From: Paludibacteraceae bacterium
GTDB taxonomy: Bacteria > Bacteroidota > Bacteroidia > Bacteroidales > Paludibacteraceae
NCBI GenBank assembly: GCA_017527495.1
Contig: JAFXPY010000003.1
Location: 1 to 38,879, forward strand
Direction of reading: 5' to 3'
Length of the DNA: 38,879 nt
Under the pieces are notes generated by a model. That model had not been told where the DNA came from. It saw nothing but the letters and a program-made list of their open reading frames with translations, and made no database searches. The translations under genes were made by a program, and so were the position numbers. Below, in pieces: positions 8,840-16,931 of the stretch (the first letter of the stretch is position 1; the number at the start of each line of letters is the position of its first letter).

Positions 8840-8920
8840 TCTGATTACTCTGAAAACTCCGAATGCCCCGAACCCTCAGAATTCTCTGATTACTCCGAAA
8901 ACTCCGAACCCTCCAATCAT
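8840..8920. repeat. Second tandem array of 9-bp units
   Basis: Nine consecutive 9-base units: TCTGATTAC, TCTGAAAAC, TCCGAATGC, CCCGAACCC, TCAGAATTC, TCTGATTAC, TCCGAAAAC, TCCGAACCC and TCCAATCAT. They share the TCNGANNNN frame and the TCTGATTA word with the array at 7110-7235, in the same orientation. The array sits in the gene-free stretch upstream of the lipid kinase promoter. Confidence 0.85.
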
Positions 8921-8967
8921 TTTTTTTAAAAAACAAGCTTAAATATTTTTTTCTCGTTAAAATGTTT

Positions 8968-8975
8968 TAACTTTG
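8968..8975 (+). promoter_or_regulatory. Possible -7 element upstream of a candidate small RNA
   Basis: TAACTTTG fits the TAnnTTTG -7 consensus. No clear TTG is seen 19-21 bases upstream, so the promoter is only moderately supported. Transcription would begin near 8982. Confidence 0.4.
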
Positions 8976-8981
8976 TGCGTT

Positions 8982-9275
8982 AAAATGTTCATTAACAAAG
9001 AGTAACAGACCCTATGTTTGTGCAAGCGATTGATAATCAGAAAATTACTCTCCCACACTGACAACTCGTTGTATGCTAAGGGGTGAGCTCTTGTTGATCA
9101 CTTTATTTCTTTTCTATTACTATGTTGACCAACTTTTGTTGGATTATTCGTGTATTTTGGTGTAGGCGGATTTGTCTATCATCAAGAAATCAATTTTAAT
9201 AATTGGGGTGTTTATCCGCTTTTGTGTGTATAGATATATTGGCATTATTCGACTTTTGTCGGATAGTGCCTTTTT
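8982..9275 (+). ncRNA. Candidate structured small RNA or orphan leader, unidentified
   Basis: No credible protein gene is found between 8712 and 9387. From a possible -7 box at 8968 to the intrinsic terminator at 9241-9275 the plus strand holds several short stems: ACAACTCGTTGT near 9060, CCAACTTTTGTTGG near 9129, and a GCGGAT...ATCCGC pair closing about 9167-9219. The last two hairpins share the loop context ACTTTTGT-Y-GGAT. It does not match what I know of RNase P RNA, tmRNA or SRP RNA. It could be a small RNA of about 290 nt or a degraded leader. The evidence is structural only. Confidence 0.3.
9241..9275 (+). terminator. Intrinsic terminator
   Basis: A 13-bp stem (GGCATTATTCGAC / GTCGGATAGTGCC, two G-U pairs) with a TTTT loop occupies 9241-9270 and is followed by five T residues. 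No protein gene on the plus strand ends before it, which suggests it ends a non-coding transcript. Confidence 0.75.
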
Positions 9276-9386
9276 GTTGTTTTATAGTTTTTGCTTTTTA
9301 AATACTATTGAAAGCCTTTTTGAACAATAATTAAAAATCAAATATGTTATAAGAAGAAAATTATTTCTTTTATTTATTTCTTTTTT

Positions 9387-9669
9387 CCCGCTGTTGTGCG
9401 CGACAATGCTGAATACCGTGTTACATTCACTGCCTACAAGATGCAATACCCTGTTGAGTTCTACAACTATGACGGTACATTGCTCCACACTCAAATGGTT
9501 GATTATGGTGCAACACCTATCTATAATGAACCAACACCGCGACGCGCACCAACAGCAGAACATGCTTATATATTCTCGTCATTGTCGCCGGCTTTGGCAC
9601 TTGTTGATGGCCCGAACAGTAAATGTAGCATGGAACGACAGTGTTACCGATGCTCACCGCACAGTTTAA
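9387..9669 (+). pseudogene. Decayed fragment of a repeat-containing surface protein
   Basis: One frame reads VVRDNAEYRVTFTAYK, the end of a repeat, then VEFYNYDGTLLHTQMVDYG...YIFS...PALALVDGP. The remaining strand VNVAWNDSVTDAHRTV continues in a different frame up to a stop at 9667-9669. This is the Bacteroidota repeat of the VxFYNxDGTxL...YTFxGWxPxLxPV type. The fragment has no start, contains only about one and a half repeats, has lost the conserved GW (now SL) and needs a frameshift around 9614-9630. It is followed by a strong terminator. It appears to be the remnant of a much longer surface-protein gene and is distinct from the repeat family at 1-1996. Confidence 0.7.
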
Positions 9670-9705
9670 AAAAATTACTATTCTATAACAACAGACAAAC
9701 AACTC

Positions 9706-9745
9706 AAGAAACTGCCCGACAAACACTATCGGGCAGTTTCTTTTT
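9706..9745. terminator. Bidirectional intrinsic terminator
   Basis: A perfect 12-bp stem, GAAACTGCCCGA (9708-9719) and TCGGGCAGTTTC (9729-9740), is flanked by A and T residues. It lies after the decayed repeat gene and just upstream of the recQ promoter. Confidence 0.85.
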
Positions 9746-9755
9746 GTGGTTTATT

Positions 9756-9786
9756 TTGTAAGTGTGATTAAAAAGTATTAATTTTG
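9756..9786 (+). promoter_or_regulatory. Promoter of the recQ operon
   Basis: TTG at 9756-9758, a 20-base spacer and TAATTTTG at 9779-9786 match the Bacteroidota consensus. The predicted start is near 9793, which leaves only a very short leader before recQ. Confidence 0.75.
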
Positions 9787-9826
9787 CAAAAAAATATATA
9801 CTATCATTTCCACATATACCGACATA

Positions 9827-11530
9827 TTGCAGACCTATTGGGGATATGATGAGTTTCGTCCTTTGCAGGGTGAGATAATCAAGAGTATTGGTGCCGGCCA
9901 TGACACGTTGGGCTTAATGCCTACAGGTGGCGGTAAGAGTCTGACTTTTCAGGTGCCTACAATGGCAATGGATGGGCTTTGCCTTGTCGTAACGCCGCTT
10001 ATCTCGCTGATGAAAGACCAAGTGCAAAATCTGCGCGACAGAGGCATAAAAGCAGAGGCTATCTATACGGGTTTGGAGCCTGAGGAGATAAAGATTATTC
10101 TCGACAACTGCACTTATGGTCCGGACTATAAATTTCTCTATATCTCGCCTGAGCGACTCTCGTCGCCACTTTTTTTGCAGCGTCTGTCTCATCTGCCTGT
10201 TTGCTTGATTGCCGTCGATGAAAGCCATTGCATATCGCAGTGGGGCTATGATTTCCGCCCGGCATACCTTAAGATTGGTGAGATACGCGACCTCTTGCCC
10301 CAAATACCTATTCTGGCTCTGACTGCCACGGCAACGCCTCGTGTCGTTGACGACATACAAGACAAACTGCGTTTCCGCAAGCGCAATGTTTTCCGCAAGA
10401 GTTTCTATCGCGAGAATTTGGCTTATGTGGTGCGCAAGACCGACGACAAACTGCAAATGCTTTTGCGTATCCTCCATGGAGTGCCCGGCAGTAGTGTAGT
10501 CTATGTTCGCAACCGTCAGAGCACCAAAGATATTGCAGAATTTTTGGTTGAGAATGGTATCACTGCCGAGTACTATCATGCCGGATTGTCTAATTCCGAA
10601 AAAGACGCCCGACAAAACAATTGGAAGCAAGACCGCACACGGGTTATCGTCGCTACAAATGCCTTTGGTATGGGAATCGACAAACCTGATGTGCGTACGG
10701 TCATACACATGGATTTGCCCGATTCTATTGAGGCATATTTTCAAGAGGCAGGCCGTGCCGGAAGAGATGGAAAAAAGGCGTGGTGTGTGTTGCTCTACAA
10801 CAAAAAAGACCGAACTAAACTCAACAAACGCATCATCGACAACTATCCCGAACGCGACTTTGTGGTTACGATATACAACAAGATATGCGACTATTATGAA
10901 GTAGGGGCAGGCTCCGGACTCGGACACTCCTTTGCTTTTGTGCTCGAGCAGTTTTGTGCCGATATGCACCTGCCTATGTTGCCCACATTCAGTGCCATTA
11001 TGCTCCTTCAGCAAGCCGGCTATCTTGCCTACACTGATGCGCACGAGACACAACCTAAGATACAAATCATTGTCAGTCGCAGCAAAGTTGATGCGATGCT
11101 GAAAAACAAGGCCGACGAGCGTCTGTTGTCTGAACTTATGCGCACATACACAGGCATTTTTACCGATCCTGTTTATATCAACGACGAGCGCATAGCGAAC
11201 AGCCAACATCTGACCACTAAACAACTCAACCAACAACTAATCAGTCTGGCGCAACAAGGTGTGCTGAAGTACATTCCTCGTCGCCATACTCCGTACATCA
11301 CATTCATCAACGAGCGTGAGCTGACGGAGCGTGTGGTGTTGAGTAAGACGGTTTACGACGAGCGAAAAGAAAATTATATAGAACGACTCAGAGCAATGCT
11401 TGAATATGCCGAGGACGACCGTTTCTGCCGTAGCCAATTGCTGCTGGGCTATTTCGGCGAGACCGATTCGCAACCTTGTGGGCATTGCGATGTGTGTATA
11501 GAGAAAAAGAAAGAAACCAATATACAATGA
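9827..11530 (+). CDS. recQ: ATP-dependent DNA helicase RecQ
   Basis: A 3'-5' DNA helicase of the RecQ family, used in recombination and fork repair. Counted from the TTG start, Walker A is MPTGGGKS at residues 31-38 and the DExH box is DESH at 131-134. Motif VI lies in QEAGRAGRDG, and the zinc site is in the C-terminal CRSQLLLGY...CGHCDVC region. At 567 residues it ends after the RecQ-C region and lacks an HRDC domain, as is common for short Bacteroidales forms. The start is uncertain: homology-like sequence (STYTDILQTYWGYDEFRPLQ) continues upstream to about 9806, but no ATG, GTG or TTG is found there. The stop overlaps the next ATG (ATGA). Confidence 0.93.
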   Translation: MQTYWGYDEFRPLQGEIIKSIGAGHDTLGLMPTGGGKSLTFQVPTMAMDGLCLVVTPLISLMKDQVQNLRDRGIKAEAIYTGLEPEEIKIILDNCTYGPDYKFLYISPERLSSPLFLQRLSHLPVCLIAVDESHCISQWGYDFRPAYLKIGEIRDLLPQIPILALTATATPRVVDDIQDKLRFRKRNVFRKSFYRENLAYVVRKTDDKLQMLLRILHGVPGSSVVYVRNRQSTKDIAEFLVENGITAEYYHAGLSNSEKDARQNNWKQDRTRVIVATNAFGMGIDKPDVRTVIHMDLPDSIEAYFQEAGRAGRDGKKAWCVLLYNKKDRTKLNKRIIDNYPERDFVVTIYNKICDYYEVGAGSGLGHSFAFVLEQFCADMHLPMLPTFSAIMLLQQAGYLAYTDAHETQPKIQIIVSRSKVDAMLKNKADERLLSELMRTYTGIFTDPVYINDERIANSQHLTTKQLNQQLISLAQQGVLKYIPRRHTPYITFINERELTERVVLSKTVYDERKENYIERLRAMLEYAEDDRFCRSQLLLGYFGETDSQPCGHCDVCIEKKKETNIQ

Positions 11531-12225
11531 AAACATATAGCAATATAAGTTCGGCAGAGGAATTGGTCGAGGTAATTGAGGAAGTCGGTTTTTTACCCCT
11601 TCTGCAAAGTCCGATTCGTGGTTTTTGTGCCGAAGCAATGGTGGATAGCGATTGTCGTTACCAAGTCTTTGACGACGGCGGTTGGGATTGGCCTATGTGG
11701 AAATGGAAAGGACCTATTGTCCAGATAGGCTGTTGCACCTATGGTAAGTTTTTTTGTGGTAAGGCAGGCTATTTGAGCATGCGATGGTGGCAAGATTTTA
11801 TGAACTATCGCCGCTCGCAGGCTCCTGACATTGTGCCTAACAGCATAGAAGATATTATACTTGACACATTGCAGGAGGGTGGGAGCATGATTACGCGCGA
11901 CCTGCGCCGTGAGTGTGGCTTCAATGGTCAGAACATGCGTTCGAAATTCGACGGCTATGTGACGCGGCTGCAGATGCAGTGCCGCATCGTAACCGAAAAT
12001 TTTGTCTATCCGCATGACAAGCATGGCAATGAATATGGCTGGGGATGGTCGCTGCTGGCAACACCGGAAAATCTCTTTGGGCACGATATGTGCCGACTGC
12101 CCGAAGACAACGGCAAACAACGCCAACCGGAGGAATCGCTCGACAGAATGAAAAATCATTTGGCTCATTGCTTACCCGACGCAACAGAAAAACAAATCAT
12201 GCGGCTGCTCGGGGAGAGGATTTGA
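11527..12225 (+). CDS. AlkZ-related (YcaQ-like) winged-helix protein, function uncertain
   Basis: A 232-residue cytoplasmic protein, translationally coupled to recQ by a 4-base overlap (ATGA at 11527-11530). It is rich in Trp, with a WDWPMWKWKGPIVQIG stretch, and residues about 95-170 look like a winged-helix segment (SIEDIILDTLQEGG...TRDLRRECGF...RLQMQCRI). The overall pattern resembles small AlkZ-related proteins seen in gut Bacteroidales, related to the AlkZ/YcaQ DNA glycosylases that open interstrand crosslinks. The coupling to recQ fits a DNA-repair role, but this is inferred. A longer start at 11476 lies inside recQ and has no support. It ends with GEERI-like helix residues and no extra domain. 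Confidence 0.6.
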   Translation: MKTYSNISSAEELVEVIEEVGFLPLLQSPIRGFCAEAMVDSDCRYQVFDDGGWDWPMWKWKGPIVQIGCCTYGKFFCGKAGYLSMRWWQDFMNYRRSQAPDIVPNSIEDIILDTLQEGGSMITRDLRRECGFNGQNMRSKFDGYVTRLQMQCRIVTENFVYPHDKHGNEYGWGWSLLATPENLFGHDMCRLPEDNGKQRQPEESLDRMKNHLAHCLPDATEKQIMRLLGERI

Positions 12226-12262
12226 GGATTTGAAGATTATAAACTAACAAATCAAAAATAAC

Positions 12263-13528
12263 ATGAGACATTTTTTACTTTCTTTGGCGCTTGTGTGCGC
12301 AACAGTGTTGGCCTCTGCTGCCGACTATTATCGTATTTCGTCATTCCCTATTGATGGGGCTGACATTCGCGACACCTTTCTGATTGTCGTAGAATATGCA
12401 GGAAACACCTATATCTGGAACGGTCAAGAGGCAACCGGCAAGAATTATGTGTGCCTGCAAAACTATTCCGCCGACCAAATCTCTGGCGATTATGCCGACA
12501 ATGAAGTGGCAATAGTGCATAACCAATGGCATAGCTATTACAAGCTATTCAGCGTGCTTTGCAAAGGCGATGGCGACAGAGAAAACGGCTACTATCTTGG
12601 TGGCGTCTCAGGCAACAACGGCATATCATTCAGCAAAGGACAAGTGGATGCAGAAATAACGTTTGAAGACACTGAGGGCATAAAGATTGCAACAAAGTCA
12701 GGCGTTGGTATTTTCCGTTTCAACATAACACCTAACGACCCGCACGGATTTAAGTTCTATCAGAATGCCACCAATATGCTCTATCCGACACTCTATGTCA
12801 AAGGGAAAAATGCGCGCTACTTGAAGGAAACTGAGTACGAAGATATGTCCGACTTGTTCAGCTATGCACAAGCTGATTACTATGAGGACAAGACACTTGC
12901 CACACCGCCGACTGTGCATGAGTGGGATTTTCGTCTTTATGCAGCCGACAATGAGGAAGACTTCCCGCAGATATATCTGAAACTGACCAACGACTCGAAA
13001 GTGAAAATCAGTGGTACATATTCAAGCACAGTGGCAGATGGTCAGCCGTGGCAAGTGTATTGCACCAATTCGTCGAAAAAATCTTCTACCTTTGCATTTC
13101 TCAGCGACGGAGGCAATGTAACAACACTCTATTTGAAGCACTGCACTTTGCAGCTCACGCCGGTAAGTAAAGATGCAAAAGGCGTATATACCTATCTGAT
13201 TGACCTGAAATGGGTTGACCAAAACAATAAACACCGCATGGTGTACAAACAATTGCCAATCATCGGACAACTCACCACGCATGTCTCCGACAACAAAGAC
13301 GACACCTCAGCAGAGATGTTCTTCAATGAAGATGGTGTGCCGGACGGAATAGCAACACAGGAAGGCAATATAGATTTGCAGGTTGTTGAAGGTGCTGTAA
13401 TATGTGCTGAACATGTTCAGATATTCAATCTCGTTGGACAAAATGTTACAGCCCAAAACGGCAATCTGAAGCAAGGAGTATATGTGGTCAAGACGGCAAG
13501 CAAATCAGCTAAGGTCGTTGTGAGATAA
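12263..13528 (+). CDS. Secreted protein with T9SS type A-like sorting domain
   Basis: A 421-residue protein with a cleavable signal peptide (residues 1-19, ending VLASA). The middle part is not recognised: it is beta-rich, with motifs such as NTYIWNGQEATGKNYVCLQN. The last 60 or so residues (VQIFNLVGQNVTAQNG..LKQGVYVVKTASKSAKVVVR) match the type A C-terminal domain that directs cargo to the Type IX secretion system. It would thus be exported to the cell surface. It lies 37 bases after the AlkZ-like gene and may be read through from the recQ promoter. The presence of porX and porW in the window supports a working T9SS. Confidence 0.75.
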   Translation: MRHFLLSLALVCATVLASAADYYRISSFPIDGADIRDTFLIVVEYAGNTYIWNGQEATGKNYVCLQNYSADQISGDYADNEVAIVHNQWHSYYKLFSVLCKGDGDRENGYYLGGVSGNNGISFSKGQVDAEITFEDTEGIKIATKSGVGIFRFNITPNDPHGFKFYQNATNMLYPTLYVKGKNARYLKETEYEDMSDLFSYAQADYYEDKTLATPPTVHEWDFRLYAADNEEDFPQIYLKLTNDSKVKISGTYSSTVADGQPWQVYCTNSSKKSSTFAFLSDGGNVTTLYLKHCTLQLTPVSKDAKGVYTYLIDLKWVDQNNKHRMVYKQLPIIGQLTTHVSDNKDDTSAEMFFNEDGVPDGIATQEGNIDLQVVEGAVICAEHVQIFNLVGQNVTAQNGNLKQGVYVVKTASKSAKVVVR

Positions 13529-13550
13529 AGACCAAAAAATGAATGGTCGT

Positions 13551-13581
13551 TTTGATTGTATTAGATTTTTTTATAATTTTG
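13551..13581 (+). promoter_or_regulatory. Promoter of the DUF6242-like lipoprotein gene
   Basis: TTTG at 13551-13554, a 19-base spacer and TAATTTTG at 13574-13581 fit the consensus exactly. The gene starts at 13635, giving a leader of about 45 bases. Confidence 0.8.
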
Positions 13582-13634
13582 CACTTTGTAATTTAAAAAG
13601 ACTTTAAAAGGTAATTAAATAATAATAAAAAATA

Positions 13635-14975
13635 ATGCGCAGAAATCAAATACATATTGTCCTGTTGTTGATGGTTGCGGTGGCGTTGATGTGTTGCAAC
13701 AAGCGGTCGTCAACGCAGTTGAGTAGCGACCCGACAATAACCAAAATGGCCTTCACTGCCAATGATTCATTTCCCGGATTGGCAAAAGCGTCTTTCACTA
13801 TTGTTTCAAGACATAATGGTGATACGGGACTGATTTACTCAAATGACTCACTTATGTTTGGAACCGATTTGAAGCATGTCGTTCCGGTGTTCTCCTACAA
13901 TGCAAGTCCTTATTCTGTGATGTTTCATGTCTGCAACGACACTATCGATACGGCTTTTTTGTTTAATTCAGGCAGTGCAGTAGATTTCAGACAGTACCCG
14001 ATGTATGTAACCACAACATCAGCCGACCGTTCGTCAATGAAGACCTATGAGATACAAGTGGTTGTTCATGGGGCCGACCCTGATTTGTTCACGTGGCAAA
14101 AACTCTCGTCAGAAGTTTGTACGGAGAGTTATGATGCGCAAAAAGCTTTTGTGCTCAACGACCGATTCTACTATATTTTCAATGGCTTGCAACAAAATGT
14201 CTATCAGAGTGCTGATGCCAAGACATGGGAGAAGATGACGCTGACAGACACTATCTCTATCGGTCATCTTGTTGTTGGCGAAAAGTATGCCTTATGTCTT
14301 GACGGAGGCAGAGTGAAAAAAACGGCCGATATTCAGTTGTGGGAGAGTGTCGAGACAGATTTCTCGGGTGAGTTCATTGCCGGTTTGATGTATTTTGACG
14401 AGCGTTATTGGGCATTAGCTCAGGTTGGAGAACAGCGCCGACTTGTCTATTCTGAAGATGGAACAAAATGGGAAGAATTAGGATGGACGGTGCCAGATGA
14501 TTTCCCTGTCGAACAATTTGGAGCCGTGTCTTTTTTCTCAACAACAGGTCGTCCGAGAGCACTCATCTTGGGTGGATATGATTCACGGGGGTATATCTGC
14601 GATGGTAGGTGGAGCTTTGAGTGGTCGGTGGATGGCTATCGTGTTGTCAATCTCTCGGATCAAAATAGCAGCAGTTATGACCCCATAGCGGGAGCGGAAT
14701 TGTTCTACTATAATAACTCGCTTTATCTCATGGGAGGCATGCAGTTAGAGAATAAACTCTTGTCGGAGCAGATGATGGTATCAACCGACGAGGGTATGCA
14801 TTGGGAGGCAGTAGATACGGCGCATAATAAATTTCCTCTGACGATAGGTAAGCGTTATTGTATGTCGGCAACCTTGCGCAATGACACGGTATATGTCTTT
14901 GGAGGCAAAGACCAGTCGAAGACCTATAGCGACACCTATTCTGGCGTCCTCAACTCAGTTATGTGGGAGAGATAA
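13635..14975 (+). CDS. DUF6242-like lipoprotein with beta-propeller region
   Basis: A 446-residue protein whose signal peptide ends at Cys20 or Cys21 (ALMCCN), so it is probably lipidated. Residues about 30-130 form a beta-sandwich (DPTITKMAFTANDSFPGLA...TYEIQVVVHGADPD). From about residue 145 on, Trp/Asp-rich blades repeat (DAKTWEKMTLTD, YSEDGTKWEELGW, STDEGMHWEAVD), typical of Kelch or sialidase-like propellers. This architecture is that of DUF6242 proteins of Bacteroidales. It has its own promoter and is followed by a strong terminator, so it is probably a single-gene unit. It may bind ligands at the outer membrane; no catalytic residues are evident. Confidence 0.75.
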   Translation: MRRNQIHIVLLLMVAVALMCCNKRSSTQLSSDPTITKMAFTANDSFPGLAKASFTIVSRHNGDTGLIYSNDSLMFGTDLKHVVPVFSYNASPYSVMFHVCNDTIDTAFLFNSGSAVDFRQYPMYVTTTSADRSSMKTYEIQVVVHGADPDLFTWQKLSSEVCTESYDAQKAFVLNDRFYYIFNGLQQNVYQSADAKTWEKMTLTDTISIGHLVVGEKYALCLDGGRVKKTADIQLWESVETDFSGEFIAGLMYFDERYWALAQVGEQRRLVYSEDGTKWEELGWTVPDDFPVEQFGAVSFFSTTGRPRALILGGYDSRGYICDGRWSFEWSVDGYRVVNLSDQNSSSYDPIAGAELFYYNNSLYLMGGMQLENKLLSEQMMVSTDEGMHWEAVDTAHNKFPLTIGKRYCMSATLRNDTVYVFGGKDQSKTYSDTYSGVLNSVMWER

Positions 14976-14996
14976 ACCACATTGGTCAAAAAAAAC

Positions 14997-15034
14997 AAGA
15001 GGCTGTCTAACAAAACTTGTTAGACAGCCTCTTT
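14997..15034. terminator. Bidirectional intrinsic terminator between convergent genes
   Basis: A 17-bp perfect stem, AAGAGGCTGTCTAACAA (14997-15013) and its complement (15017-15033), has a 3-base loop and flanking A and T runs. It serves the DUF6242-like gene on the plus strand and the uxaB-uxaA-lipoprotein unit on the minus strand. Confidence 0.92.
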
Positions 15035-15037
15035 CTC

Positions 15038-15292
15038 TTATTGCTTTGGTTTGAATTTGATTCGTTCTTTGGGTCCTTCTTTTTTTATCGTTTGTTGCTG
15101 ACCGGAACTACTGTTTGATGATTTTGTTTCAATCGATTGCGTGTCTTTAAGCCGTATCTTGCGTTGCGGTTGGAGTTTAACCTTTTCTTGTGCCGGTGCT
15201 TCGGTCGTTTTTTGTGAGGCACATGAGGCAACACCAAGAATGAAAGAAACGATAAAAAAGTATTTAAACACCGTTTTAATGTTTTTTTTCAT
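15038..15292 (-). CDS. Small hypothetical lipoprotein
   Basis: An 84-residue protein with an N-terminal hydrophobic segment ending in GVASC (Cys24). The mature part is short, highly charged and rich in Lys, Gln and Ser, with no predicted fold: EKVKLQPQRKIRLKD and KERIKFKPKQ are two related basic strings. It starts 4 bases after the uxaA stop and ends just before the shared terminator, so it is probably the last gene of that unit. The link to sugar-acid metabolism may be only positional. Function not recognised. Confidence 0.7.
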   Translation of the reverse strand: MKKNIKTVFKYFFIVSFILGVASCASQKTTEAPAQEKVKLQPQRKIRLKDTQSIETKSSNSSSGQQQTIKKEGPKERIKFKPKQ

Positions 15293-15296
15293 GTCT

Positions 15297-16799
15297 TTAA
15301 AGCGTTACACCGGTTTTGAAAATTGCTATTTCACGATAGTTCTTTTTCTCGTTGTTCACCGGTTCGCCACTGACTACACTCAGTATGTAGTCGATAAATC
15401 GTTGGCACACTTGTTCCATCGGCTCGTCTTCAACAATCACACCGGCATTGAAATCAATCCACATGGGTTTGTTTTTTGCAAGTGTGCTGTTTGTTGATAT
15501 CTTCATTGTCGGGACATAGGTGCCGAATGGTGTGCCACGGCCTGTGGTGAACAGCACGAGGTGACACCCTGACGAAGCAAGTGCTGTGGCAGCCACGAGG
15601 TCGTTGCCCGGTGCTGAGAGTAGGTTGAGACCTTTAACTTGCAGTCTATCGCCGTATTCCATTACTCCGCTGACTGGTGCCTTACCGCATTTTTGTGTGC
15701 AACCTAATGCTTTGTCCTCAAGTGTGGATATTCCGCCGGCTTTATTTCCCGGACTCGGGTTTTCGCCCACAGGCTCACCATGGCTCAAGAAATATTCCTT
15801 GAAGTTATTGATTAAGCTTACCGTCTGGTTAAACAATTGGCGATTTTCGCAACGGTTCATCAGTATTGTCTCGGCTCCAAACATTTCAGGCACCTCGGTG
15901 AGCACTGTTGTGCCGCCTTGACTAACGAGCCAGTCGGAGAACATACCGAGCAATGGGTTGGCTGTTATGCCTGAGAAACCATCTGAGCCACCGCATTTCA
16001 ATCCTACACGCAATTCACTGATAGGAATGTCCTCGCGTTGGTCGGCTGCGGCTTTCTTGTAGAGCTCGCGCAAGATATTCATGCCGTATTCAACTTCATC
16101 GCCCTGAATCTTTTGCGACACCATGAATTTCACGCGGTCGTGATTATAGTCGCCGCAGAATTGTTCGAACACATCAGGTTGATTATTCTCGCAACCTAAG
16201 CCGACAACCAATATGGCTCCTGCATTAGGGTGGTGAACCATGTCGCGAAGTATTTTCTTTGTGTTCTCGTGGTCGCCGCCTAATTGTGAGCAACCATAGT
16301 TGTGCGGGAAGGCAACGATAGCGTCCACACCTTTGCCTCCTGTCTCTTCTTTGAGACGCGCTACGAGTTGTTGAATAATACCATTGACGCAACCTACTGT
16401 AGGAATAACCCATATCTCGTTGCGAATACCCACATCACCATTGCTGCGGCGATAACCCTTGAAGGTGCGTGGCGCTTTATAGTTGGTGTTGGGCTTGAAT
16501 GTCTCTGCCTTTTCAGGTTCGTAGGTGTATTCAAGCAGACCTGCAAGGTTGGTCTTTATGTTGTTTTCGTTCATCCATGAGCCGGCGCGTTTGGCTTCTT
16601 TGGCATGACCGATAGGATAGCCGTATTTAATCACATCTTCGCCTGCTGCCAAGTCTTTGATTGCTATCTTGTGACCGGCTGGAACATCTTCGAGAAGTTC
16701 AATTCGTTTGCCGTCAACTTCAATCACTGCTCCTTTCTGCAGAGCTTGGATGGCAACTACAACATTGTCCGATGGATTGATTTTCAGAAAAGATACCAT
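15297..16799 (-). CDS. uxaA: Altronate dehydratase
   Basis: Converts D-altronate to 2-keto-3-deoxygluconate in the cytoplasm, the third step of galacturonate breakdown. The 500-residue protein has the full two-part layout: an N-terminal SAF-like domain (residues about 1-95) and a C-terminal UxaA domain. Conserved blocks include TFKGYRRSNGDVGIRN, VGCVNG, HNYGCSQLGGDH, VGLGCENNQ, LKCGGSDGFSGITANP and CTQKCGKAPVSGVMEYG; the Cys residues fit an iron-dependent centre. It begins with ATG at 16799, downstream of uxaB across a 132-base gap that holds a large inverted repeat. The later steps (KDG kinase and aldolase) are not encoded in this window. Confidence 0.95.
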   Translation of the reverse strand: MVSFLKINPSDNVVVAIQALQKGAVIEVDGKRIELLEDVPAGHKIAIKDLAAGEDVIKYGYPIGHAKEAKRAGSWMNENNIKTNLAGLLEYTYEPEKAETFKPNTNYKAPRTFKGYRRSNGDVGIRNEIWVIPTVGCVNGIIQQLVARLKEETGGKGVDAIVAFPHNYGCSQLGGDHENTKKILRDMVHHPNAGAILVVGLGCENNQPDVFEQFCGDYNHDRVKFMVSQKIQGDEVEYGMNILRELYKKAAADQREDIPISELRVGLKCGGSDGFSGITANPLLGMFSDWLVSQGGTTVLTEVPEMFGAETILMNRCENRQLFNQTVSLINNFKEYFLSHGEPVGENPSPGNKAGGISTLEDKALGCTQKCGKAPVSGVMEYGDRLQVKGLNLLSAPGNDLVAATALASSGCHLVLFTTGRGTPFGTYVPTMKISTNSTLAKNKPMWIDFNAGVIVEDEPMEQVCQRFIDYILSVVSGEPVNNEKKNYREIAIFKTGVTL

Positions 16800-16830
16800 A
16801 AAGTTATTTTGTTATTTGTTCATTTATTCA

Positions 16831-16917
16831 TTTACCATTTGTTCATTTGCCATGTGGTTATTTACAAATTTACCATTTACTCATCTGTCGTATGGGCAAA
16901 TGAGCAAATGGTAAATA
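16831..16917. repeat. 22-bp inverted repeat with an extra direct partial copy
   Basis: The arm at 16831-16852 and the reverse complement of 16896-16917 agree in 21 of 22 positions, with a 43-base spacer. Inside the spacer a third, direct near-copy (TTTACCATTTACTCATCTG, about 16870-16888) competes for the same right arm. The element sits between uxaB and uxaA and could fold in RNA or DNA. There is no T-run typical of a terminator, so it is more likely a processing or attenuation element, or a mobile palindromic repeat. Confidence 0.8.
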
Positions 16918-16931
16918 GCAAGATATGCAAA

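Noticed and set aside
7110-8920. 9-bp arrays as CRISPR or coding repeats
   Set aside because: There are no spacers between the units, and the plus-strand frames have no start signals or continuation into a protein.
9914-11236. A 440-codon open frame antisense to recQ
   Set aside because: It lies fully inside recQ on the other strand, lacks any recognisable motif, and its composition follows recQ codon structure. It is a shadow frame.
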